A DNA stretch of 19,164 nucleotides, from contig JAMCWS010000370.1 of NCBI GenBank assembly GCA_023480605.1, forward strand, positions 1-19,164. Direction: 5' to 3'. This DNA is from a bacterium (GTDB lineage: Bacteria; Sumerlaeota; Sumerlaeia; MVZB01). Shown here one piece after another: positions 1 to 6,630 of this stretch. The number at the start of each line of letters is the position of its first letter. Position 1 is the first letter of the stretch. Below the pieces are notes generated by a model. That model was given only the letters and a program-made list of their open reading frames with translations, ran no database searches and had not been told where the DNA came from. The position numbers and the translations under genes were made by a program.

Positions 1-206
1 ATGTCTTGATGAATACGCGCCGTGAAAACGCACCAGAGTTGTCCGACTCCGACATGGTCCGCGACCCCTTTCGTCCGATTGCGTTAAGGACTCTGAGTGA
101 TGCAAAACTGACGCAACCGTATCACCACGCGGACGGCGTTTCAAAAAAAACCGCCCGGCGAATCCGTCGGCACGCGGACCGAGTGGTTTCGTACCCATTA
201 ATCAGA
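1..206. other. Left-edge non-coding stretch
   Basis: No gene is supported here. A 68-codon plus-strand open frame (6-212) has no recognisable family and no convincing ribosome binding site, and it runs into the 3' end of the opposite-strand hydrolase. The only structure I see is the candidate terminator listed separately. Confidence 0.5.
143..177 (-). terminator. Candidate intrinsic terminator of the large hydrolase gene
   Basis: Read on the minus strand, a GC hairpin (outer pairing 151-154 with 174-177, inner pairing 155-157 with 168-170, a small bulge between) is followed by a run of eight U (143-150). It lies about 30 bp after the stop codon of the minus-strand hydrolase, which is the right place and orientation. 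The stem is imperfect, so confidence is moderate. Confidence 0.5.
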
Positions 207-3200
207 TTATGAATCCGACGCGGAATTCACCCGGCCGGGCCGCGAGACGCCAAGGATGGTGAACTGGACCGATCCCACCATTTCCTGGCCGCTCTCCATG
301 GCGCGGGAGCCATCGGTCACGCCGGCCACCGCGCGGAACCTCGCCCACCGGCCGTCCAGCGCCCAAGCGTAACTGGTGCCCATACCGGCGTAGCAGCGGA
401 TGCCGCGCGGATAAGCCTTCCCGTCCATTGCGACGGGGCCGGTCTTGCCCGGCGCGACGACGATCAGCCCGCCGTCGTGCTGGGCGCTCCATAAGAGGGG
501 CACTCCGGTCAGGTCGGCGACCGTGGCGCCGTCGATTCCGGCCAGGCGCGGTTCCCCGAGGAACGACTGGTCGTAGTGCCGGCCGTCGACGTCGCTGATG
601 CGCACCTCGAGCGTGTCGTATCCCTCCACGGGCGTGTCGATCGGCCAGGCCGCGTCGCCCTCGCGCAACACGGGTGAACGCCCCAGCACGCGAGCTAGTT
701 CATAGCTCCCCCGAGCCACGTCGCCCCGAGCCGCGCCGGTGCGCGCGTCGAAGGCCCGGGCCCGCATCACGGCGCCCCGTTCGAGCGCGACCGGTCCCTC
801 GTAGCGGGGCGAAGCGGCGGTCGGCTCCGCGCCGTCCAGCGTGTAATGGATCACCGCCCCCGGCCCGCCGCCCGCGATCGCGACTCGCGCCGGCGCCCCC
901 TCTTCAGCCACGATCCGTCCGCCCTCGGGCATGAGGAGCAGGCGGCCGGGGTTGACACCCGGCAGGATGGCGATCAACCGGGCCTTGTCGCCTGCCGCGA
1001 ATTCCAGGCGGCCGGTCGCTTCGGGCGCCGGCAACTCGGTCTGCATCCGGCCGTCTTCGGCCAGTTCGACGATACGGATAGGCTGGCCGGCCGTCAGGCC
1101 ACAGAACCGGGCCGCGTCGACGGCGCAGCGGCTGCCGGACGCCAGGCGCACGCGCCATGTGGCGTCGGGCATCCGGAAGACGGCCGCCATGCCCGAGCCC
1201 TCGACCGGACCCGTTGCCCCGCTTCGGCCCGACGCGGTCTGAACGAAATAAAATCCACCGCCGGCGATGCAGGTGAGCGGCGCGCCGTCCGCCCACTCGC
1301 GCGACGAGCGCAGGTCGCCGCCGCGCACCAGCCAGCCGCGCGGGGCCAGCGTCACCGAGGTCGCCGCGTCGGCCGACGTGGCCGCGTCGGCCGGCGCCGT
1401 GATGCCGGGCCGCCACGCCCATGGCTGCTCGCCGAAGTTGACCACCACCTCGGTGCCGTCGTCGAATATGGTCCGCTGAACGAGCCGGTCGGCGCTCAGG
1501 AACTCGTGGCCGGTCATCGTCTTGCCGAAAACGCGCCCCTGGACCGGCGCGACCGTGTAGTAGGTCTGGAGCAGGCGGTCGCGGTGGCGGTCCCAGCCGT
1601 AGTCGAGTTCGTTGACCCAGGCCATCGGCAGCGTGCCGTAGAGGATGTTGAACAGGTCTTTGCGGTCGCAGAAGTCGGGCGCGACGTTCCACGTCCAGCC
1701 GTTGGTGTCGCCCCAATACCAGGTTGTCGCAAGACTGTCGTGAAAGACCAGTTCCCACAACGGGATCCGCACCGCCGGATTCATGCCGTATTCCACATAT
1801 TTTTCGGGCATCTGCGCGCGCGTCTTAAACGGCTTGAGGTAGCCGGCCGGATTGCCGTCCAACCACCAGAACGGGCCGCTCATCATCCCCTCGGCGTAGT
1901 CCAGCACGGGCACGCACCAGGCTTTGCCGTGCTCGCCGCCGGTGACGAGTCCCAGCCCGTTGAGGTAACCGTATAAGCCCAACCGGTAATTCATGTCCTC
2001 GCGGCGCGTCATCGGGTGGGTCGTGCTCCAGTCGTCGTAGAAGTGCATCGTCGCGTGCACGTCCAGGAAACGCGCCGTGTAGGGATACTGCTCCAGGATG
2101 GGGGGGATTTTCCGCCGGGCGGCGGCGAGCGCACGCGATGAGGAGCGGACCGAATGCTGGAAACCGGTTTCAGTCACCCATCCGCCGGCGACCGACCCGT
2201 CTTCCATGCGGATCGCGTCGCCCAGAACGTTTTCGCGGAGGTCGTTGTAGTTGTCGTATTCGCCGACGAGATATTCCATCGCGTTCATCGCCGAGATCTC
2301 GCCGGGGGGGAATCGGCCGTTGAGCAGGGCGTGACGCACGCCGGCGGCGCGGGCCTGGGTTGCCATCCGCAGGCCGTCGGCGCCCCAGATGTCGATCGCG
2401 CCGCGCAGCCAGGCCACCCGCGGGCGCTCGGTGATTTTTTGCGCCAGCGTCTTGACGAGGCCATGCGCCCGGGCCCACTGGCGAAACGCCTTTGCCTGGG
2501 CCACGTAGCCGCCCCCGGCGGTGAAGCGCCACGAACACCGCCGCGCGTAGGCGAAAGTCTTCTTCGAGGCGAACCAAACCGGCTGCGGCCAGGCCTGGCC
2601 GGGCGTGTCGGACGCCGGCCGGCTGTAGCATTCCCACGGCGTCTCGAAGAGGAGCATGAGTCCCTCTCCGGTCGGGCCGTCGATGACGCCGATCCATGGC
2701 ATGTCGAGCGCATCGGTGTTGCCGTAGACGACAAAGCGCTGGCGCGCGAGAAGCGGATCGTCCAGCGGCAGGCAGTTGCCGGCGGCGCGGTCGCAGAAGA
2801 CCAGCATCGAGTGGGGGAGGTCGGCGTGCAGCGCCGGCGGATAGGCCAGCTCGCCGAAGCGCGCCGCGGGGTCGTCGGCCGCCAGTTTGAACGAAACCGC
2901 CGCGTCAGGTTCGATGCGCACGGCGCAATGGAAGACGAGGCCATTCTCACCCTCGCGGAAGGCGATGGTCAGGGCGTCGGCGCCGGTCTTTTCGGCGGCG
3001 AGCGTCGTGAACCAGCCCACCGGAGCCTGACCCGACCAGGTGCGTCCGGTGCGGCGGTCGGTGACGGCGTAGGCATGACGGGCGGGATCGAGGCGAAGAT
3101 GCAGCGGCGCCCGCTCGATTTCGATCGCCGCCTGCGCGGCCGGCCGCATGGCCGGCGCCTGGGCCCGCGCCTCCCGCCCGGGAAGGATTGCCATCCACAG

Positions 3201-3233
3201 GGCCAAACAAGCCAGGAAAATGTAAAACCGCAT
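207..3233 (-). CDS. Secreted glycoside-hydrolase-like protein (GH101/DUF5696-like) with chitobiase-type and NPCBM domains
   Basis: A predicted exported protein of 1008 residues. It opens with a Sec signal peptide (MRFYIFLACLALWMAILPG, cleavage near AQA). The region of about residues 30-700 resembles GH101/DUF5696-type catalytic proteins: FLDVHA holds D391 and TGGEHG holds E434, placed like the nucleophile and acid/base of GH101. That assignment is inference. A CHB_HEX_C-like beta-sandwich follows at about 780-846 (IHYTLDGAEPTAASPRY), then an NPCBM-like carbohydrate-binding domain at about 870-998 (DGKAYPRGIRCYAGMGTSYA). A start at 3239 is possible, but GGAG (3241-3244) would lie 1 nt from that ATG and lies 7 nt from the ATG at 3233, so 3233 is preferred. 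It is probably exported to attack a complex glycan. The substrate cannot be read from the sequence. Confidence 0.8.
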   Translation of the reverse strand: MRFYIFLACLALWMAILPGREARAQAPAMRPAAQAAIEIERAPLHLRLDPARHAYAVTDRRTGRTWSGQAPVGWFTTLAAEKTGADALTIAFREGENGLVFHCAVRIEPDAAVSFKLAADDPAARFGELAYPPALHADLPHSMLVFCDRAAGNCLPLDDPLLARQRFVVYGNTDALDMPWIGVIDGPTGEGLMLLFETPWECYSRPASDTPGQAWPQPVWFASKKTFAYARRCSWRFTAGGGYVAQAKAFRQWARAHGLVKTLAQKITERPRVAWLRGAIDIWGADGLRMATQARAAGVRHALLNGRFPPGEISAMNAMEYLVGEYDNYNDLRENVLGDAIRMEDGSVAGGWVTETGFQHSVRSSSRALAAARRKIPPILEQYPYTARFLDVHATMHFYDDWSTTHPMTRREDMNYRLGLYGYLNGLGLVTGGEHGKAWCVPVLDYAEGMMSGPFWWLDGNPAGYLKPFKTRAQMPEKYVEYGMNPAVRIPLWELVFHDSLATTWYWGDTNGWTWNVAPDFCDRKDLFNILYGTLPMAWVNELDYGWDRHRDRLLQTYYTVAPVQGRVFGKTMTGHEFLSADRLVQRTIFDDGTEVVVNFGEQPWAWRPGITAPADAATSADAATSVTLAPRGWLVRGGDLRSSREWADGAPLTCIAGGGFYFVQTASGRSGATGPVEGSGMAAVFRMPDATWRVRLASGSRCAVDAARFCGLTAGQPIRIVELAEDGRMQTELPAPEATGRLEFAAGDKARLIAILPGVNPGRLLLMPEGGRIVAEEGAPARVAIAGGGPGAVIHYTLDGAEPTAASPRYEGPVALERGAVMRARAFDARTGAARGDVARGSYELARVLGRSPVLREGDAAWPIDTPVEGYDTLEVRISDVDGRHYDQSFLGEPRLAGIDGATVADLTGVPLLWSAQHDGGLIVVAPGKTGPVAMDGKAYPRGIRCYAGMGTSYAWALDGRWARFRAVAGVTDGSRAMESGQEMVGSVQFTILGVSRPGRVNSASDS

Positions 3234-3338
3234 CGACATGCTCCGTAAGCGCTGTTCAAATGACAGGCAATTTACCCCATCGCTTCGTCGCGCGTCTACC
3301 TATTATCCAAAAAAACGGCGATTATTAGCCTCGAATTG

Positions 3339-3446
3339 ACACGAAATACACGAAATATTAAACTTACACGCAAATCTGGGCTCACCCGGCAGATGAACGC
3401 GTCATCTTATACGGATCATTAAAATTCGTGTTCTTTCGTGTATTTT
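3339..3446. repeat. TTCGTG-type intergenic repeat in inverted arrangement
   Basis: The gap 3234-3573 contains ACACGAAATACACGAAATAT starting at 3339 and, inverted, TTCGTGTTCTTTCGTGTATT starting at 3425. Both are versions of a TTTCGTGT-based tract, and a third copy lies at 5655-5705. The two arms flank about 65 bp of ordinary sequence. No gene is visible in the gap. I read these as members of a dispersed intergenic repeat family; the function is unknown. Confidence 0.6.
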
Positions 3447-3498
3447 CATGGCTCAATTGCTTTTTCCGGGGATTATGAGGTGAATGATCCAATGCGTC

Positions 3499-3555
3499 GG
3501 CCCCGGACCGTGAGGCTTCGGGGCCGCGAGGAACGGACCGCGGCACAAGGCCGCG
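3499..3555. other. Two GC-rich hairpins downstream of pspC
   Basis: Two perfect stems lie just past the pspC stop codon: 3539-3544 with 3550-3555 (6 bp, 5-nt loop) and 3499-3505 with 3519-3525 (7 bp, 13-nt loop). Neither is followed by a U tract on either strand. They are therefore not classic intrinsic terminators, but they could stabilise the 3' end of the psp transcript or assist Rho-dependent termination. Confidence 0.5.
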
Positions 3556-3573
3556 TCGCGGGAAGCGTGCGTC

Positions 3574-3960
3574 TCACAACTTGCGGAATTCGTCTTCGAG
3601 GCCGAAGTCCGACCGGGTGACGATCGATTCGAGCCGCTGAAGGCGCTTGTCGAGTTTGTCGAAGCGCGCCTGGAGCGAAGCGAGCATTTCGGCGCGCGAG
3701 CCAGGTGGGTAGGCCGCGGGGCCGCCTTCGCCGGGACCGGTGTAGACGGGTTCGGGTTTCATCATGAAGCCCATGACAATATAGACCAACAGCATCAGGC
3801 CGCTGGTGACCAGGATGAGAAGCGCCATCAGGACGCGCACGGCCGTCGGCGAGAAATCGAAATACTCGGCGATGCCGCCGCAGACTCCCATGAAAACACG
3901 GTCGTGCCGGCTGCGATAAAGTGGGCGACGATATGGGTAACTCCCCGGCCCGTTATTCAT
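3574..3960 (-). CDS. pspC: PspC-domain membrane protein
   Basis: 128 residues. A classic PspC domain spans about residues 15-68, with the signature VFMGVCGGIAEYF (22-34) followed by one strongly hydrophobic segment (about 41-66). After a Pro/Gly-rich linker (69-88) comes an amphipathic helix (about 92-114, DKLDKRLQRLESIV) that matches the tails of the three other membrane proteins of this locus. In studied Psp systems PspC is an inner-membrane sensor that, with PspB, draws PspA away from PspF. The start is set by GGGGAG eight bases before the ATG at 3960. An in-frame upstream extension to 4080 would translate a hexamer repeat into RLRLRLR and is rejected. It is the last gene of the minus-strand psp cluster, about 225 bp after its neighbour. 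Confidence 0.93.
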   Translation of the reverse strand: MNNGPGSYPYRRPLYRSRHDRVFMGVCGGIAEYFDFSPTAVRVLMALLILVTSGLMLLVYIVMGFMMKPEPVYTGPGEGGPAAYPPGSRAEMLASLQARFDKLDKRLQRLESIVTRSDFGLEDEFRKL

Positions 3961-3982
3961 GTTCTTCACTCCCCGCCTGATT

Positions 3983-4015
3983 GGTGATCGTAATCGTAAT
4001 CGTAATCGTAATCGC
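3983..4015 (-). repeat. GATTAC hexamer array upstream of pspC
   Basis: On the minus strand this reads as four tandem GATTAC hexamers followed by GATCAC. It ends a short way before the pspC ribosome binding site. A degenerate array of the same hexamers, in the same orientation relative to its gene, precedes the PHP-domain gene (9573-9656). Confidence 0.85.
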
Positions 4016-4066
4016 CGTGCTCGAGGCCTGGTATTGCCAGCCGTCAGCAATCCGTGCGTATTCCCC

Positions 4067-4150
4067 ATTTGGAGTTCCAAATTCAGATTGATACCTGATG
4101 CTCGCTATTCGATATCAAGCTAAAGCTTGAACTCCAAACAGGCGTTTGGA
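4067..4150. repeat. Cluster of three short inverted repeats
   Basis: Three small palindromes sit side by side in the gap after the membrane-protein gene ending at 4186: ATTTGGAGTTCCAAAT (4067-4082), TCAAGCTAAAGCTTGA (4115-4130) and TCCAAACAGGCGTTTGGA (4133-4150). The first and third share the TTTGGA/TCCAAA arms, which suggests one compound element. There is no U tract, so a plain terminator is not indicated. Confidence 0.6.
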
Positions 4151-4185
4151 TTTCATGCATATGCTTGAATCATGCCCTTCGCCCT

Positions 4186-4629
4186 TCAGAATCCCCGTCC
4201 CTTGCCAAGGATCGTTTCCAGGTTCATGAGGCGCTCTTCCATGCGACGCAGACGGTCGCGCATTCGCGCACCGCCGAAGGCCGCATAGGCGCTCTCATCC
4301 GTCCGCCGCCGGCCGACGTCGATCACCCGCCCGCCGCCGCCATTATCGCCGAAATAACCGGCCTCACGCCGCCCGCCGCCGCCGAACAGCAGCCGGCAGG
4401 CGCCGTAAATGAGCAGGCCCGCCCCGGCGGCCAGCAGCAGGAAAAGCAGCACGCCTTTGAGCATGAAAACGATCACCACCAGGCCGATGATGGCCAGGGC
4501 GCGGGCCAGTCCGAACGCGCCGCCGAGCGCCAGGCCGATCAATTTCAGAAAACCCACGGCCACAAGCACCAGCAGCGAGAAGAATCCGCCGACGATCATG
4601 AGGAATATAAACAGCAGCAATTCCAGCAT
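4186..4629 (-). CDS. Psp-locus multi-helix membrane protein with PspB-like tail
   Basis: 147 residues, family not recognised. Residues 1-82 are almost continuously hydrophobic and would form about three membrane segments (roughly 3-27, 36-57, 59-81). A Gly/Arg-rich linker (83-120) follows, and then a charged amphipathic helix MRDRLRRMEERLMNLETIL (123-141) nearly identical in pattern to the PspB tail. It starts 2 nt after the stop codon of the pspB-like gene, with AAGGAG eight bases before the ATG, so the two are surely co-transcribed and probably translationally coupled. By context and tail it is probably a membrane partner in the Psp response. Longer in-frame upstream extensions overlap pspB and lack a ribosome binding site. 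Confidence 0.88.
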   Translation of the reverse strand: MLELLLFIFLMIVGGFFSLLVLVAVGFLKLIGLALGGAFGLARALAIIGLVVIVFMLKGVLLFLLLAAGAGLLIYGACRLLFGGGGRREAGYFGDNGGGGRVIDVGRRRTDESAYAAFGGARMRDRLRRMEERLMNLETILGKGRGF

Positions 4630-4631
4630 TC

Positions 4632-4871
4632 TTACGACTCCTTCTTGCCCTCCTCGCGTCCGGCGACGATCGTTTCCAGGTTGGCCATCCGCTCCTCCAT
4701 CCGGTCGAGGTTGCGGCTGATCGTATCGAGCGTCTGGCGCTCGTTTTCCGACATCTCGCGCCCGCGCCCGGCCGCGCGCAACAGGCCCACCAGCGCCGCC
4801 AGCACAACCACGGCCAGAACGAACAGCGTGCCAAGCACCACAATCGGAATCAGTGCCATCGTGCGAAGCAT
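4632..4871 (-). CDS. pspB: PspB-like phage shock membrane protein
   Basis: 79 residues, close to the usual PspB size (about 74). One N-terminal membrane helix (about 7-32) is followed by a cytosolic helix, SENERQTLDTISRNLDRMEE (41-60), continuing into RMANLETIV. This matches the PspB plan of a short anchor followed by a leucine-zipper-like helix ending in LE(S/T)I(L/V). PspB works with PspC to sense envelope stress and release PspF from PspA. The start is the ATG at 4871: an in-frame stop lies three codons upstream. No strong ribosome binding site is visible, and the ATG at 4859 is an alternative. It lies directly upstream of the multi-helix membrane gene (2-nt gap). Confidence 0.85.
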   Translation of the reverse strand: MLRTMALIPIVVLGTLFVLAVVVLAALVGLLRAAGRGREMSENERQTLDTISRNLDRMEERMANLETIVAGREEGKKES

Positions 4872-4915
4872 GGGTCGTCATACGCCTTTCTTGGGTTGCC
4901 GGAATTCGAATTTGA

Positions 4916-5019
4916 ACCACGGAGGCGCGCCGTCGGGCGCGGCGGAGACACGGAGAATTCAGTACAAATCATATCACGTCGATGATTCCGAAGCTTTGCG
5001 TCTTCGCGCCTTTGCGAGC
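4916..5019. repeat. CACGGAG and CTTTGCG-type intergenic repeats
   Basis: The gap 4872-5040 holds two tracts of low-complexity, word-like sequence: 4916-4957 begins ACCACGGAGGC and ends GAGACACGGAGAA, with a CGCGCC/GGGCGCG hairpin in the middle; 4994-5019 reads CTTTGCGTCTTCGCGCCTTT followed by GCGAGC. Such tracts recur in gaps of many environmental genomes, as far as I recall; only the local copies are visible here. Confidence 0.5.
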
Positions 5020-5040
5020 AATAATTATTCAGTCGCTTTT

Positions 5041-5478
5041 TCACCGCCGCTGGCGCTCCATGAGGATCGTCTCCAGATTTTCGACTCGCTCCTCCATCCG
5101 GTCCATCTGGCGGGCGATGGTCTGGAGGAGTCGGGTTTCGTCGGTGTTCGTCGAACCATCCTGGGGGCGGAAGTGCGCGCGGTTGGCAATCGGGTGACCA
5201 TCGCGAAACAACCAATGGATCACACCCAAAAACAACCTTGCGACAACGCCCAAAATCAAGAGTCCGAACAAAAGGCCAATGGCCAGACCGAGAAAATCAA
5301 AAAATGTATACATCGCTATTCGGGGAGATCTACCCAACAACTGGGAGGGCAAACCGAAAAGATTCGGGATCAGGTTCGCCGCTACAAACGCCAGGATCGC
5401 GACCATAATGAGTACACGAATCGGATGGACGACCAATCTGCCCGCCCCACAATCAGATCGAGAGTCTTGGGATCGCAT
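5041..5478 (-). CDS. Psp-locus two-helix membrane protein with PspB-like tail
   Basis: 145 residues, family not recognised. A short charged N-terminus is followed by one hydrophobic segment (about 19-42) and a longer one (about 56-91, probably one or two helices). After a polar linker comes an amphipathic helix, IARQMDRMEERVENLETILM (121-140). This tail is nearly the same as in the pspB-like gene, to which it is only about 170 bp upstream. GGAAGGTGG lies about six bases before the ATG at 5478, which is preferred over the adjoining GTG at 5481. It is the first membrane gene after pspA. I infer a PspA- or PspC-interacting membrane subunit; the enzymatic role, if any, is unknown. Confidence 0.87.
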   Translation of the reverse strand: MRSQDSRSDCGAGRLVVHPIRVLIMVAILAFVAANLIPNLFGLPSQLLGRSPRIAMYTFFDFLGLAIGLLFGLLILGVVARLFLGVIHWLFRDGHPIANRAHFRPQDGSTNTDETRLLQTIARQMDRMEERVENLETILMERQRR

Positions 5479-5523
5479 CACACACCACCTTCCAATTATC
5501 TGCGGGGAGAATCACTCTTGGTC

Positions 5524-5624
5524 GCCCTTTCAGGGCTTTGATTTATTCGCCATCCTCGTCCCAAGGTTTCGCTCGCGGCGTTCGCTCCACCTTGGGCTGC
5601 CACACTGAATCGCCTCTTCGGGGC
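5524..5624. repeat. Three-hairpin intergenic element between pspA and the next gene
   Basis: Three stems follow each other: GCCCT/AGGGC with loop TTC (5524-5536); CCCAAGG (5560-5566) pairing with CCTTGGG (5590-5596) around a TTCGCTCGCGGCGTTCGCTC core; and GCCTC/GGGGC with loop TTC (5612-5624, one wobble pair). The spacing and the repeated N-TTC-N loops show a composed element. It resembles multi-hairpin repeats I recall from planctomycete-type genomes. Confidence 0.65.
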
Positions 5625-5654
5625 ACCACTTGAACAAAGCTGCAATTGGGACTT

Positions 5655-5705
5655 TTTCGTGCCTTTTCGTGTGCTTTCGTGGCTAACTATTTTCTTTCGT
5701 GGCTC
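5655..5705. repeat. TTCGTG-type intergenic repeat, second site
   Basis: The tract has four TTCGTG words (TTTTTCGTGCCTTTTCGTGT, then CTTTCGTGGC, then CTTTCGTGGC again after a short spacer). It is the same family as the tract at 3339-3446 and lies just after the pspA stop codon. Confidence 0.6.
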
Positions 5706-5721
5706 GTCTTTCCCGGCGATC

Positions 5722-6399
5722 TTAGACCACGTTACCACCGCCGCCGGCCGATTTCCGCAGCTTTTCGAGTTCGCGTTCGATCTCGTCCTCGTGCTCCAGG
5801 GCGGCGAACTGGTCGCGCAGGCCTTCCTTGGGACGCAGGCTGTTGGTCAGGTCGGCCTCGGCGTGCAGGCGGTCGATGCCGTTTTCGTAGGCCTCGAATT
5901 TGGCGAAGGCCTCGCTGGTGTCGACGCGGCGGATGTGGCCCTGCGAGGTGGCGCGGGCCTGGGCGGCGGCGCGGCGCTGGATGATCGAGCGCTGCTTGTC
6001 GCGCGCGTCGACCAATTTGGCCTCGAGCTGGGCGATCTCGGCGCGGCAGGTCTCGACGGCCTCGCGCACGCGGCCGACCTCCTCCTCGAGTCCCTGCGCG
6101 CGCCGGACGTGGCGCTGCTTCTCGACCAGGGCCGCCCGGGCCAGGTCCTCGCGCCCCTTGCTCATCGCCAGGCGGGCCTTGTCTTCCCAGCCGACGGCGT
6201 CGGCGCGCGAAGCCTCCAGCGCCCGACCGAGCTTCTTCTCCTCGGCCATCATCCCGGCGCAGTTCGACTTGATCTCGATCAGCGTGTCCTCCATCTCCTG
6301 GATCATCAGGCGGACCATTTTTTCGGGGTCCTCGGCCCGGTCGAGAAGGGCGTTGATGTTCGAGCTGACGATATCGCGAAACCGTGTAAAGATTCCCAT
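5722..6399 (-). CDS. pspA: Phage shock protein A (PspA/Vipp1/IM30, ESCRT-III-like)
   Basis: 225 residues, close to E. coli PspA (222). It starts MGIFTRFRDIVSSNINALLD, the amphipathic membrane-binding helix, followed by RAEDPEKMVRLMIQEMEDTL, a hallmark of the family, and then long charged coiled-coil helices to about residue 215. It ends in a short Gly-rich tail. PspA peripherally coats and repairs stressed membranes and, in PspF-containing bacteria, binds and inhibits PspF. A GAGGTGAGACGAA stretch precedes the ATG and supplies the ribosome binding site. It is the first gene of the minus-strand psp cluster; a sigma-54-like site lies about 75 bp upstream. The identification is secure; direct regulation by the PspF encoded at 8256-9380 is inferred. 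Confidence 0.96.
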   Translation of the reverse strand: MGIFTRFRDIVSSNINALLDRAEDPEKMVRLMIQEMEDTLIEIKSNCAGMMAEEKKLGRALEASRADAVGWEDKARLAMSKGREDLARAALVEKQRHVRRAQGLEEEVGRVREAVETCRAEIAQLEAKLVDARDKQRSIIQRRAAAQARATSQGHIRRVDTSEAFAKFEAYENGIDRLHAEADLTNSLRPKEGLRDQFAALEHEDEIERELEKLRKSAGGGGNVV

Positions 6400-6474
6400 T
6401 TCGTCTCACCTCACCTTTTGGATTCCAGCAAGCGCGATAGCGCGATGTCGCGGACCTGCCTTGCCTGAACCTAA

Positions 6475-6490
6475 TGCCAATACCAAGCCA
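6475..6490 (-). promoter_or_regulatory. Candidate sigma-54 (-24/-12) promoter of pspA
   Basis: On the minus strand the site reads TGGCTTGGTATTGGCA. The essential GG and GC pairs are 12 bp apart, as in the consensus TGGCACG-N4-TTGCA, with mismatches at the AC of the -24 box and the second T of the -12 box. It would give a leader of roughly 65 nt before the pspA ATG. A 5-bp inverted repeat (ACGGG/CCCGT, 6494-6507) lies directly upstream of it. The presence of pspF in the window supports the reading. Confidence 0.5.
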
Positions 6491-6630
6491 GAAACGGGAA
6501 TACCCGTAAACAATGCAATATCAATAATACGCAACTTGTATGAGAGCGCGCCTTGGACAGCCAATGGCCTATTACACCAAAACCATGGCATTTTTCACCA
6601 TAAAATGGCGGAAAATACTGGACCGTCTGT

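Noticed and set aside
846..3248. Two long plus-strand open frames (846-1976 and 2154-3248)
   Set aside because: Both are antisense to the signal-peptide-bearing hydrolase, and neither shows a domain or a proper start.
4165..5541. A 458-codon plus-strand open frame
   Set aside because: It runs antisense across three psp membrane genes that have ribosome binding sites, membrane helices and a shared tail. Its translation is Gln/Arg/Ala-rich with no domain.
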